DNA of 64,000 bases from Bradyrhizobium sp. sGM-13 (lineage in GTDB: Bacteria; Pseudomonadota; Alphaproteobacteria; Rhizobiales; Xanthobacteraceae): assembly GCF_018398875.1 (NCBI RefSeq), contig NZ_JAGWDK010000024.1:39635-103634 (forward strand), in the 5' to 3' direction. Below are positions 34,367-43,863 of this stretch, piece by piece. A model generated the notes under the pieces. It searched no databases, was not told the DNA's origin, and saw only the letters and a list, made by a program, of their open reading frames with translations. How positions within the stretch are numbered: the stretch's first letter is position 1; each line of letters begins with the position of its first letter. Both the position numbers and the translations under genes were made by a program.

Positions 34367-35380
34367 ATGCTGACCATGATCGGCAAGCGGCTGATGTTTG
34401 CGATTCCTTCGCTCATCGGGGTCGTGATCGTCACGTTCCTGCTGACGCGCGCGCTGCCGGGAGACCCCGCCGCCTATTTCGCCGGGCCCGCGGCGAGCAA
34501 AGAAGCGATCGAGCAGATCCGCAAAAAACTCGGCTTCGACAAGCCGTTGATCGAGCAGTTCTTCCGCTACACCAACGATCTCGCGCATGGCGATTTCGGC
34601 AACTCGCTGACGACAGGCCAGCCGGTCGCCACCGAAATCCGCAACCGCCTGCCGGCGTCCGCCGAACTGACGCTGCTCGGCCTCATCGTCTCGATCACAA
34701 TCGCGATCCCGCTCGGCGTTCTCGCCGCGACCCGCCCGGGCTCGTGGATCGATCACCTGTGCCGCGTCACCACGACAGCCGGCGTATCGCTGCCGGTGTT
34801 CTTTACTGGCCTCGTGCTGGTCTACGTGTTCTATTTCAGGCTCGGCTGGTCGCCGGCGCCGCTCGGCCGGCTCGACGTGTTCTACAGCGCGCCGCCGACC
34901 GTGACCGGTCTCTATCTCATCGACGCCCTGATCGCGCGCGAGTTCGAGACGTTTCGCTCGGCGCTGAGCCAGCTCATCCTGCCGGCGGCAACGCTGGCGA
35001 TCTTCTCGCTGGCGCCGATTGCGCGCATGACGCGAGCCTCGATGCTGGCGGTGCTGGCCTCCGACTTCGTCCGCACCGCGCGCGCCAGCGGGCTTTCTCC
35101 GTCGACCGTGATCGTCACCTACGCGTTCCGCAACGCGATGCTGCCCGTCATCACCACGCTCAGCATGGTGTTCTCGTTTCTGCTCGGGGCCAACGTGCTG
35201 GTCGAGAAGGTGTTCGCCTGGCCCGGCATCGGCTCCTACGCGGTGGAAGCGCTGATCTCGTCGGACTTCGCGCCGGTGCAGGGTTTCGTGCTGACCATGG
35301 CGGTCATGTACGTGCTGCTCAATCTGGTCATCGACATTCTCTACGGCGTGATCGATCCACGCGTGCGGCTTGAGGGGTGA
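34367..35380 (+). CDS. ABC transporter permease, DppB type
   Basis: 337-residue inner-membrane permease with the DppB N-terminus (MIGKRLMFAIPSLIGVVIVTFLLTRALPGDPA) and an EAA-like loop (RTARASGLSPSTVIVTYAFRNAMLP, about 240-265) that contacts the ATPase. The start follows GGGAG. It pairs with the DppC-type permease, whose start lies 9 bases after this stop. Confidence 0.9.
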   Translation: MLTMIGKRLMFAIPSLIGVVIVTFLLTRALPGDPAAYFAGPAASKEAIEQIRKKLGFDKPLIEQFFRYTNDLAHGDFGNSLTTGQPVATEIRNRLPASAELTLLGLIVSITIAIPLGVLAATRPGSWIDHLCRVTTTAGVSLPVFFTGLVLVYVFYFRLGWSPAPLGRLDVFYSAPPTVTGLYLIDALIAREFETFRSALSQLILPAATLAIFSLAPIARMTRASMLAVLASDFVRTARASGLSPSTVIVTYAFRNAMLPVITTLSMVFSFLLGANVLVEKVFAWPGIGSYAVEALISSDFAPVQGFVLTMAVMYVLLNLVIDILYGVIDPRVRLEG

Positions 35381-35388
35381 GGTTGGAC

Positions 35389-36288
35389 ATGAGTAGCGTT
35401 GCGCCTGCCGCTGAACCTGCTGCTCCCGCCCGCACCTCGGGTTTGGCAGCGATGTTCGAGCATATCAGCTACGTGCTCGGCGAGAACCGTGTCACCGCCT
35501 TTGCTTTCGGCTTGCTCGTCATCATCCTGTTTGCCGCGATCTTCGGCCCCTACATCGTTCCCTACGATCCGCTCGCCAGCGATACCGCCGCGGCGCTGAA
35601 ACCGCCGTCGGCGGCGCACTGGTTCGGCACTGACCAATTGGGCCGCGATATCTTCAGCCGCGTCATCGTCGCCACAAGGCTCGATACCTTCATTGCAGTC
35701 GCCTCGGTGGCGCTGGTGTTCCTGATGGGCGGACTGGCTGGCATCGCCGCCGGCTATTTCGGCGGCTGGACCGACCGCATCGTCGGACGCATTGCTGACA
35801 CCATCATGGCGTTTCCGCTGTTCGTGCTGGCAATGGGCATCGTGGCGGCACTCGGCAATACCGTGCAGAACATCATTATCGCCACCGCGATCGTGAACTT
35901 TCCGCTCTATGCCCGCGTCGCCCGCGCCGAAGCCAACGTACGCCGCAACGCCGGCTTCGTGCAGGCGGCACGGCTGTCAGGCAATGGCGAGATGCGGATT
36001 CTCCTGGTGCACATCCTGCCCAACATCATGCCGATCATGATCGTGCAGATGTCGCTGACAATGGGCTACGCCATTCTCAACGCCGCCGGACTTTCCTTCA
36101 TCGGCCTTGGCGTGCGACCGCCGACGGCGGAATGGGGCATCATGGTCGCGGAAGGCGCCACCTTCATGGTGTCGGGCGAATGGTGGATCGCGCTGTTTCC
36201 GGGCCTGGCGCTGATGATCGCGGTGTTCTGCTTCAATTTGCTCGGCGACGGCCTGCGTGACATCGTCGATCCGCAGCGGAGGACGTGA
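35389..36288 (+). CDS. ABC transporter permease, DppC type
   Basis: 299-residue permease from ATG 35389, preceded by GAGG; a GTG at 35377 would overlap the upstream stop. The N-terminal OppC-type domain is followed by the motif HWFGTDQLGRDIFSRV (about 82-97), and the EAA-like loop is VQAARLSGNGEMRILLVHILPN. It forms the transmembrane channel with the DppB-type protein. Confidence 0.9.
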   Translation: MSSVAPAAEPAAPARTSGLAAMFEHISYVLGENRVTAFAFGLLVIILFAAIFGPYIVPYDPLASDTAAALKPPSAAHWFGTDQLGRDIFSRVIVATRLDTFIAVASVALVFLMGGLAGIAAGYFGGWTDRIVGRIADTIMAFPLFVLAMGIVAALGNTVQNIIIATAIVNFPLYARVARAEANVRRNAGFVQAARLSGNGEMRILLVHILPNIMPIMIVQMSLTMGYAILNAAGLSFIGLGVRPPTAEWGIMVAEGATFMVSGEWWIALFPGLALMIAVFCFNLLGDGLRDIVDPQRRT

Positions 36289-36397
36289 TGGCTGGTTCAA
36301 GATCTGCTCGGCTCGGCCCGCGCAAGGGGGATGCGACAGGGGTGCTGACCGTTCTACTTTGCATGGGGTTGTTTTCGAGATTTTTGCGGAGGTCGTC

Positions 36398-38236
36398 ATG
36401 ACGGCCCAGCCTCTGCTCGACGTCCACGACCTCACCGTCGAATTCACCACCCGGCGCGGCATCGTCAAGGCGGTACAGCACGTCAACATCTCAGTCGGCA
36501 AGGGCGAGACGCTCGGCATCGTCGGCGAATCCGGCTCCGGCAAGTCGGTGACATCCTATGCCGTGATGCGGATCCTCGACCGCGCCGGCAGGATCGCCGA
36601 CGGCTCGGTGATGTTTTCCGGCATCGACGTCAAGGCCGCGAGCGAAAACGAGATGCGCGATCTGCGCGGCCGCGAAATCTCGATGATTTTCCAGAACCCG
36701 CGCGCGGCGCTGAACCCGATCCGGAAAGTCGGCGACCAGATCGAGGACGTGCTGCGCCAGCATGTGCAGAGCGCAGCCAGCGATCGCGGCGAGAAGGCGA
36801 TCGAGGCGCTGGAGCAGGTCAAGATTGCCCGCCCGCGCGAGCGCTATCATGCCTATCCGTTCGAGCTTTCCGGCGGCATGTGCCAGCGCGTCGTGATCGC
36901 GCTGGCACTGGCCTGCAATCCGCAGCTTTTGATCGCGGACGAACCGACGACGGGACTCGACGTCACGACGCAGAAGGCGGTGATGGATCTGATCGTCGAG
37001 CTGACGAAGCGGCGGCACATGTCGACGATCCTGATCACGCACGATCTAGGCCTCGCCGCCGCCTACTGCGACCGCGTGGTGGTGATGGAGAAGGGCCGAG
37101 TGGTGGAGACCGCGAAGTCGGCGGACATCTTTGCAAAGCCCGAGCACGCCTACACCAAGAAGCTGATGCGCGCGACTCCGCGGATCGGCGTGTCGTTGCG
37201 GGATCTGCTTCCCGAAGACGAGGCGGCGGTCTCTGCCTCTCCCCGCACGCGGGGAGAGCATAGGCTGCCTTCGGCGGCCGTACTTGAAGAACGCCGAGGC
37301 GAAGCCTCGGCTATGGCGCGAAGCGCGGCGGGTGAGGGGGACTCTCCGCAGACTGCGCTCGCTGAAACAGCCCCTCACCCCGCAGGCGGGGAGAGGGAGC
37401 AGAAACCCCTCCTCCTCGTCGAAAAGCTGGTGAAAGAGTATCCGCGTCAGGGCGCAGGCGCGGTGCTGTCAAAACTGTTCTCCCGCAAGCCGCCGGTGGA
37501 GGCGGAAGTCTTCCGCGCCGTTGATGGCATCAGCTTCACCGTCGGCCACGGCGAGAGCGTTGGCCTCGTCGGCGAGTCCGGCTGCGGCAAATCGACGACG
37601 TCGATGATGGTGATGCGGCTATTGGACCAGACCTCCGGCCGCATCGTCTTCGATGGCGAGGAGATCGGCGCCATCCTGCCGCAGGCCTTTGCGCGGCTGC
37701 CGCTACGCAAGAGCATCCAGATGGTGTTCCAGGATCCGACCGACAGCCTCAACCCGCGCTTCACGGCGGCACACGCCATTGCCGATCCGCTTCTGCAGCT
37801 CGGCGACATCAGGGGGCGCAACGCGCTGCGCGCCCGCTGCGAGAAGCTCGCCGGTCTGGTCGGCCTGCCCGTAGATCTGCTCGATCGTTTCCCGCATCAA
37901 TTGTCCGGCGGCCAAAAAGCCCGCGTCGGCATCGCGCGCGCGATCGCGCTGCATCCGAAACTCGTGATCCTTGACGAGCCGACGGCGGCGCTCGACGTCT
38001 CCGTGCAGGCCGTCGTGCTCAATCTGCTGCAGGATCTGAAAGCGTCGATGGGCATGAGCTATTTGTTCGTGTCGCACGATCTGAATGTGGTGCGTCTGCT
38101 TTGCGATCGTGTCATCGTGATGCGGACGGGGCGAATCGTCGAGCAGGGTCCATCCGAACGCGTGCTCGGCGATCCGCAGGACGCCTACACCAAGGAATTG
38201 CTGACGGCGATCCCGCATCCGCCGTTGCCTGTTTAG
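36398..38236 (+). CDS. Fused double ATP-binding protein of dipeptide-type ABC transporter
   Basis: 612-residue fusion of DppD- and DppF-type ATPases, starting at ATG 36398 (GGAGG five bases upstream). Domain 1 has Walker A GESGSGKS, signature LSGGMCQR and Walker B LLIADEPTT; domain 2 has GESGCGKST, LSGGQKAR and LVILDEPTA. Between them, residues about 280-333 are encoded by a dispersed repeat element (37236-37396) read through in frame, giving a low-complexity Arg/Glu/Ala/Pro linker. Both ATP sites look intact. Confidence 0.92.
   Translation: MTAQPLLDVHDLTVEFTTRRGIVKAVQHVNISVGKGETLGIVGESGSGKSVTSYAVMRILDRAGRIADGSVMFSGIDVKAASENEMRDLRGREISMIFQNPRAALNPIRKVGDQIEDVLRQHVQSAASDRGEKAIEALEQVKIARPRERYHAYPFELSGGMCQRVVIALALACNPQLLIADEPTTGLDVTTQKAVMDLIVELTKRRHMSTILITHDLGLAAAYCDRVVVMEKGRVVETAKSADIFAKPEHAYTKKLMRATPRIGVSLRDLLPEDEAAVSASPRTRGEHRLPSAAVLEERRGEASAMARSAAGEGDSPQTALAETAPHPAGGEREQKPLLLVEKLVKEYPRQGAGAVLSKLFSRKPPVEAEVFRAVDGISFTVGHGESVGLVGESGCGKSTTSMMVMRLLDQTSGRIVFDGEEIGAILPQAFARLPLRKSIQMVFQDPTDSLNPRFTAAHAIADPLLQLGDIRGRNALRARCEKLAGLVGLPVDLLDRFPHQLSGGQKARVGIARAIALHPKLVILDEPTAALDVSVQAVVLNLLQDLKASMGMSYLFVSHDLNVVRLLCDRVIVMRTGRIVEQGPSERVLGDPQDAYTKELLTAIPHPPLPV
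37236..37396. repeat. Dispersed palindromic repeat inserted in a coding sequence
   Basis: Bounded by a perfect 11-base terminal inverted repeat, CCTCTCCCCGC (37236-37246) and GCGGGGAGAGG (37386-37396). Inner arms are GGGTGAGGGGG (37330-37340) and CCCCTCACCC (37371-37380). CTTCGGCGGCCGT, GAACGCCGA, CTCGGCTATG and CGCGAAGCG occur in the same order as in the intergenic copy at 14262-14460. The element is open in the host reading frame. Confidence 0.85.
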
Positions 38237-38240
38237 TTTG

Positions 38241-38319
38241 TCATGCCCCGCGAAGGCGGGCATCCAGTACTCACCGATGCCGGTGGGTACTGGATCGCCC
38301 GGTCAAGCCGGGCGATGAC
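38241..38319. repeat. Palindromic repeat, REP family B
   Basis: TCATGCCCCGCGAAGGCGGG then CATCCAGTAC, a short loop, and GGTACTGGATCGCCCGG ... GGGCGATGA form a near-perfect hairpin between the ATPase and DUF4089 genes of one operon. It may stabilise the upstream mRNA or set differential expression. Confidence 0.75.
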
Positions 38320-38335
38320 CAAGAGGGAGAGAGCC

Positions 38336-38521
38336 ATGACGACTGAGAATCCCCTGGACAATTACATCGATGCCGTCGCCAAGGCGCTGGCGCTGCCGGT
38401 CGAAGAAGCCTGGCGTCCCGCCGTGCGGGCGAATCTCGAAGTGTCACTGAGGCTGGCGCGGCTGGTCGACGAATTCCCGCTGCCGGACGAGACCGAGCCG
38501 GCCAGCGTCTACACAGCGTGA
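38336..38521 (+). CDS. DUF4089 protein, AtzG-like amidase partner
   Basis: 61-residue helical protein from ATG 38336 (GAGGGAGAG upstream). DUF4089 proteins such as AtzG and HpxY pair with AtzE/HpxX-type amidases; AtzG is reported to form a heterotetramer with AtzE and to be needed for its stability. The conserved core VEEAWRPAVRANLEVSLRLARLVDEFPLPDETEPA fills most of the protein. The amidase gene begins seven bases downstream. Confidence 0.85.
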   Translation: MTTENPLDNYIDAVAKALALPVEEAWRPAVRANLEVSLRLARLVDEFPLPDETEPASVYTA

Positions 38522-38528
38522 TAAGGCC

Positions 38529-39928
<1,400 letters not shown>

Positions 39929-39929
<1 letters not shown>

Positions 39930-40357
39930 TGGAGATCGATCTGCCCGAGGTAGTGGCCGAAGTCACCGCGCAGTTTGCACGCTACGAAAAGGCACTGGTG
40001 TCGAACGACGTCGCGGTGCTGGACGAATTGTTCCGCAACGATCCCCGCACGCTGCGCTATGGCATCGGCGAAAATCTCTACGGCTACGACGCCATCATGG
40101 CGTTCCGCGCCGCGCGCTCGCCGGTCGGGCTGATGCGGCGAACCGACAAGACGGTGATCACGACCTATGGCCGCGATACCGCCGTTGCCTCCACGCTGTT
40201 CTATCGCGACGGCGCACCCGGAAAGGTCGGGCGGCAGATGCAAACCTGGATACGGTTTCCCCAAGGTTGGAAGATCGTAGCGGCCCATGTCAGCATCATC
40301 GACGAGCCCAAATCTTCTGAGCAAAAGTCTTCCAAGCAAACGGATCAAAAGGCATGA
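39929..40357 (+). CDS. hpxZ: HpxZ/AtzH-like DUF3225 protein
   Basis: 142-residue NTF2-fold protein of the DUF3225 family (VVAEVTAQFARYEKALVSNDV, LRYGIGENLYGYDAI, TWIRFPQGWKIVAAHVS). Members are called HpxZ in oxalurate loci and AtzH in triazine loci, where a hydrolase role on dicarboxyurea has been described. ATG 39929 overlaps the amidase stop by one base, and its own stop overlaps the GntR start (ATGA), so the whole block is tightly coupled. Confidence 0.85.
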
Positions 40358-41058
40358 GTCTGGAAGATCGGCCGGAAGCCACGGTTCGCCGTGTCGATCG
40401 CCCTTCGCCGCAGCGGGACAAGGTCACGCGCGCGGAAGAACTGCGGCTGCAGCTTGCCGATGAGATCGTGCGCGGCGTGCTGCCGCCTGGATCGGCGCTT
40501 GATGAGACCGATATCGCCCGGCGCTTTGCCGTGTCGCGCACGCCGGTGCGCGAAGCGTTGCGACAGCTCGTGGCGAGCGGCCTGGTGGAGGCGCGGGCCC
40601 ATCGCGGCGCGGTGGTGGCGCAGCCCTCGCTGGACCGCCTGACCGAAATGTTCGAAGCGATGGCGGAGCTGGAAGCATTGTGCGCAGGCCTTGCGGCCGA
40701 ACGGATGCCGCCGGGGGACCGTCAGAAGCTGGAGGCGATCCATGAAGAATTGCGGGTGCTGAGCCATGCTGGCAATCCCGAACGCTTTCACGCGGTCAAC
40801 GAGCGCTTTCACAACGCGATCTATGCCGGTTCGCAGAACAGCTACATCGCCGAGATGACGCTGGCCACAAGGGTGCGCGTGCAGCCATTCCGCCGCGCCC
40901 AATTCCGCAATCTCGGGCGGCTGGCAAAATCGCACGCCGAGCACGACCGCGTCGTGGTCGCGATCATGCGCGGCGACAAGGCGGGCGCTGCGGCCGCGAT
41001 GCGCGCGCATATCGAACTGGTGCGCGGGGAGTACGAGATCTACGCGGTGTCGGTGTAG
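40354..41058 (+). CDS. GntR-family regulator (FCD subfamily)
   Basis: 234-residue regulator: winged helix at about 15-80 (LADEIVRGVLPPGSALDETDIARRFAVSRTPVREALRQL) followed by an FCD all-helical ligand-binding domain with metal-site histidines (NERFHNAIY, SHAEHDRVV). It is the last gene of the transporter-amidase operon and probably controls it and the convergent allophanate hydrolase in response to a pathway carboxylate. Confidence 0.9.
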   Translation: MSLEDRPEATVRRVDRPSPQRDKVTRAEELRLQLADEIVRGVLPPGSALDETDIARRFAVSRTPVREALRQLVASGLVEARAHRGAVVAQPSLDRLTEMFEAMAELEALCAGLAAERMPPGDRQKLEAIHEELRVLSHAGNPERFHAVNERFHNAIYAGSQNSYIAEMTLATRVRVQPFRRAQFRNLGRLAKSHAEHDRVVVAIMRGDKAGAAAAMRAHIELVRGEYEIYAVSV

Positions 41059-41082
41059 GGCTTCGCCGCTTGCGCAAGACCG

Positions 41083-41172
41083 GTAGGGTGGGCAAAGGCG
41101 CTCAAGCGCCGTGCCCACCATCTTTCCGCTGCTGCATTTGATGGTGGGCACGCTTCGCTTTGCCCACCCTAC
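41083..41172. repeat. Palindromic repeat between convergent genes
   Basis: GTAGGGTGGGCAAAGGCGC ... GTGCCCACCATC, a short loop, then GATGGTGGGCACGC ... GCTTTGCCCACCCTAC. This near-perfect 90-base hairpin occupies the space between the GntR and allophanate hydrolase stops and may serve as a bidirectional terminator. Confidence 0.8.
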
Positions 41173-41183
41173 GAGATGACGGC

Positions 41184-42992
41184 TTATACAGCCGTCTTCT
41201 CCGCCATGAAAGCGCGCCAGCCGCCATAGGATGAAATATCGCGCGCGCCGTCGATCGCGGCAGGCTCGACCAGAAATCCCTTTACGCCCCTTCCGTCGGC
41301 GAGCCGGATCGTGCCGATCCCGAGCGGCGGCGGGATTGCGGCTACGAATTTGCCGAATGCTGTCGCCGACAGCGCCCAAAGCTCGAGCTTGATCGAATTG
41401 CCTGCGCCTTGCTCCACGCGCAGCATGCCGGGTTTCGGCGGCACGGTGTCGAGCGCGTAGAGCTTGTAGTCCGGCGCGGTCGTGGCCGCCTCGATCAGGC
41501 GTCCACCGAACGCCTGCAGCTCGCCATTGAGCGCCATGCCGGAGAGATGCGCGCCGACCACTGCGAGGGTGATTTCATCGCCGCTCGCGGCTGCCGGCAA
41601 CGAAGCGAGCGGCGGCTGCATCAGCCCCTTGGCTCCCATTTTCAGTTGGGTGTCGGCATGAAACACGCGGCCGATGCTGGCGAGCTGTGGGTCGCGTCCC
41701 GAGGGCGCCAATAGCGTGATGCCGAACGGGATGCCGTCGGGCCGCATCGCGGCCGGCAGCGCAAGTCCGCAGAGATCGAGCAAATTCACAAAATTGGTGT
41801 AGGTGCCGAGCCGGCTGTTGAGCTCGATCGGATCGGCCAGCACCTGCGCGGTCGAATAGGCAGTCGGCGCCGTCGGCAGCACCATCGCGTCGAAATGAGT
41901 AAAGGTCCGCTCGGCTGTGCGCCGCAGCGCCTGCAGCCGATAGAGTGAGGCAAAGGTGTCAGCGGCGGTCAGCCGCGCGCCGGCGGCGGTGATTTTGCGG
42001 GTCACCGGATGAATCGAATCCGGCGAGGATGTGAGGAGGTCGCGGATGACAAGGTATCGCTCGGCGACCCACGGCCCCTCGTAGAGCAGCCGCGCGGTTT
42101 CATAAAACGGTTCGAGGTCGAATTCGACCAGCGTGGCGCCGAGCGCCGTCCAGTGCTTGAGCGCCTCGTCATAGGCTTTCTCGCAAGCCGCGTCGCCGAA
42201 GAAGATCAATTGGCCATTGCGCGGCACCCCGAGCCGGAGTTTTTCGGGAAATATCGACATCGGTCCTAGCGGCCGGTCGCGCGAAAACGGATCGGCACTG
42301 TCGGCGCCCGCCATCGCAGCCAGCGCGGTCATCGCATCGTCGACGGTGAGCGAGAACACAGAAATGCAGTCCAGCGTGCGGCAGGCCGGGACCAGCCCGG
42401 CGTTGGAGATCAGCCCGAGGCTCGGCTTCAGTCCTACGATGTTGTTGAGCATCGCCGGCACGCGGCCGCTGCCTGCGGTGTCGGTGCCGAGCGCCAGCGG
42501 CACGAGGCCGGCGGAAACCGCGACTGCCGAGCCCGAACTCGACCCACCCGGCACGAGATCGGCGCGGATCGGATTGACGGGAATGCCATAGGGCGAGCGG
42601 ACGCCGACCAGGCCGGTCGCGAACTGGTCGAGATTGGTCTTGCCGATGATGATGGCACCGGCCGCGCGCAGTTTTGCGACTGCCGTGGAATCCTGCGTGG
42701 GCGAATAGGAAAAGGCCGGGCAGGCGGCCGTGGTCGCTAAGCCCAGCGCATCGATATTGTCCTTGGCTGCAACCGGGACGCCAAGCAGCGGAAGCAATGC
42801 CGCATCTTTCGAGGCCAGCGCTTCGGCCTCCGCCACCGCATCCTTCTCGTCGCGCAGGCTGATGAACACGGCGGGATCATTATGGTCACGGATGCGCTGA
42901 TAGCTGCGGGCGACGGTTTGCGCCGGGGTGATAGTGCCGGCGCGGTGCGCGGCGACGATGGCGGCAACGGTTTCAGGCGCGTCGGACTCCAT
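41184..42992 (-). CDS. atzF: Allophanate hydrolase
   Basis: 602-residue amidase-signature enzyme that converts allophanate to ammonia and carbon dioxide. The triad is K77 (VPVAAKDN), cis-Ser151 (GGSSSGSAV) and S175 (GTDTAGSGRVP). After about residue 450 comes the AtzF-type C-terminal domain (LAVVGAHLSGMALNGELQAFGG). The length matches AtzF. It converges on the GntR gene and likely completes the pathway begun by the AtzE-type amidase. Confidence 0.93.
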   Translation of the reverse strand: MESDAPETVAAIVAAHRAGTITPAQTVARSYQRIRDHNDPAVFISLRDEKDAVAEAEALASKDAALLPLLGVPVAAKDNIDALGLATTAACPAFSYSPTQDSTAVAKLRAAGAIIIGKTNLDQFATGLVGVRSPYGIPVNPIRADLVPGGSSSGSAVAVSAGLVPLALGTDTAGSGRVPAMLNNIVGLKPSLGLISNAGLVPACRTLDCISVFSLTVDDAMTALAAMAGADSADPFSRDRPLGPMSIFPEKLRLGVPRNGQLIFFGDAACEKAYDEALKHWTALGATLVEFDLEPFYETARLLYEGPWVAERYLVIRDLLTSSPDSIHPVTRKITAAGARLTAADTFASLYRLQALRRTAERTFTHFDAMVLPTAPTAYSTAQVLADPIELNSRLGTYTNFVNLLDLCGLALPAAMRPDGIPFGITLLAPSGRDPQLASIGRVFHADTQLKMGAKGLMQPPLASLPAAASGDEITLAVVGAHLSGMALNGELQAFGGRLIEAATTAPDYKLYALDTVPPKPGMLRVEQGAGNSIKLELWALSATAFGKFVAAIPPPLGIGTIRLADGRGVKGFLVEPAAIDGARDISSYGGWRAFMAEKTAV

Positions 42993-43063
42993 GGCGGCAA
43001 AACTCCAGCGAGCAAAGGTTACCCGGACTAAAGATTACCCGGACTGAAGCAAGCGATGTGCCA

Positions 43064-43073
43064 TTGTGTACAA
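43064..43073. promoter_or_regulatory. Candidate GntR operator upstream of atzF
   Basis: TTGTGTACAA, a TTGT-NN-ACAA dyad, lies 72 bases upstream of the atzF start within a 224-base gene-free stretch that otherwise shows only a repeated TTACCCGGACT word (43019-43046). The regulator assignment is inferred from the operon context. Confidence 0.45.
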
Positions 43074-43216
43074 CCGCTGAGTCGAGCCAGCGCTCAAATA
43101 TAGAGCCGTAATTTCATGTGCTTACGGACCGAATGCGCATGCCATGTGCGCCGGTCGTTACCGGCGACTGCCTAGAATTTAGGCGATCTAGCCCAAGGCG
43201 CGACGCCCGGCCGCGA

Positions 43217-43750
43217 TCAGGTGAAGTCCGAGAGTATCTGCAGCAGTTTCTCCCGGTTCTCCTTACCGATCTTCTCGGCCACATGCCGCTCATGCTCGGC
43301 GGCAAGCCGCTTGAACTGCGCCAGCGCTGTCCGGCCGCGCGCGGTCAGGTGTAGCGCGTGGGAGCGGCGGTCGTTGGCGGATTTAACGCGGCGAACGAGT
43401 TCGCGCTGCTCAAGACTGTCCAGGAGGTGCACCAGCCGGGCGCGCTCGATGCCGAGCCGTTTTGCAACAGCCATCTGGCTCAGCCCCGGGTTAGCGCCGA
43501 TCACCGTCATGACGGAATACTGCGTGGGGCGGATATCGACGGAGCCGAGCGTACGAATGAAATCCTGGAAAACCCAGATCTGAAAGCGCCGCACCGCATA
43601 GCCGGCGTGGCCCGCCAGCGCGTCGAGGCCGATTTCGCCGTTCATCAGATCGCTGTGCGCGTTGTCGCTTTCGCTTCGCGCGCGCCCGGGGAGCGGCCGA
43701 ATACCAGCGCGTGATTTGGCAATTCTTGGTGCCTGACTGTTCCTCGCCAT
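43217..43750 (-). CDS. MarR-family regulator of feruloyl-CoA synthetase
   Basis: 177-residue MarR protein. The winged helix lies around 80-145 (LSQMAVAKRLGIERARLVHLLDSLEQRELVRRVKSANDRRSHALHLT). The start ATG 43750 has AAGGGAA upstream. It diverges from the feruloyl-CoA synthetase gene over a strong ACAACAATTGTTGT dyad. MarR repressors released by hydroxycinnamoyl-CoA thioesters commonly control such genes, so that mechanism is expected here. Confidence 0.88.
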   Translation of the reverse strand: MARNSQAPRIAKSRAGIRPLPGRARSESDNAHSDLMNGEIGLDALAGHAGYAVRRFQIWVFQDFIRTLGSVDIRPTQYSVMTVIGANPGLSQMAVAKRLGIERARLVHLLDSLEQRELVRRVKSANDRRSHALHLTARGRTALAQFKRLAAEHERHVAEKIGKENREKLLQILSDFT

Positions 43751-43786
43751 CGTTCCCTTCTAGCGCTTCCCGCGACCGAGGGGAAG

Positions 43787-43813
43787 ATTGTTGTTGACGA
43801 CAACAATTGTTGT
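43787..43813. promoter_or_regulatory. MarR operator between regulator and fcs
   Basis: ATTGTTGT (43787-43794), TGACG, then the perfect 14-base palindrome ACAACAATTGTTGT (43800-43813). The left half and the palindrome share ACAACAAT arms, so three half-sites are spaced on one face. It sits 51 bases before the fcs start and 37 before the MarR start. Confidence 0.7.
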
Positions 43814-43863
43814 GCTCAACATTGGCATCAAGCCAGCCCTTTCGAGGCGGCAGGAGGAAGCCC

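Noticed and set aside
36289..36397. Possible small gene between the DppC-type permease and the double ATPase
   Set aside because: The 109-base gap has no ribosome site of its own, and the ATPase start is fixed by GGAGG at 36389-36393.
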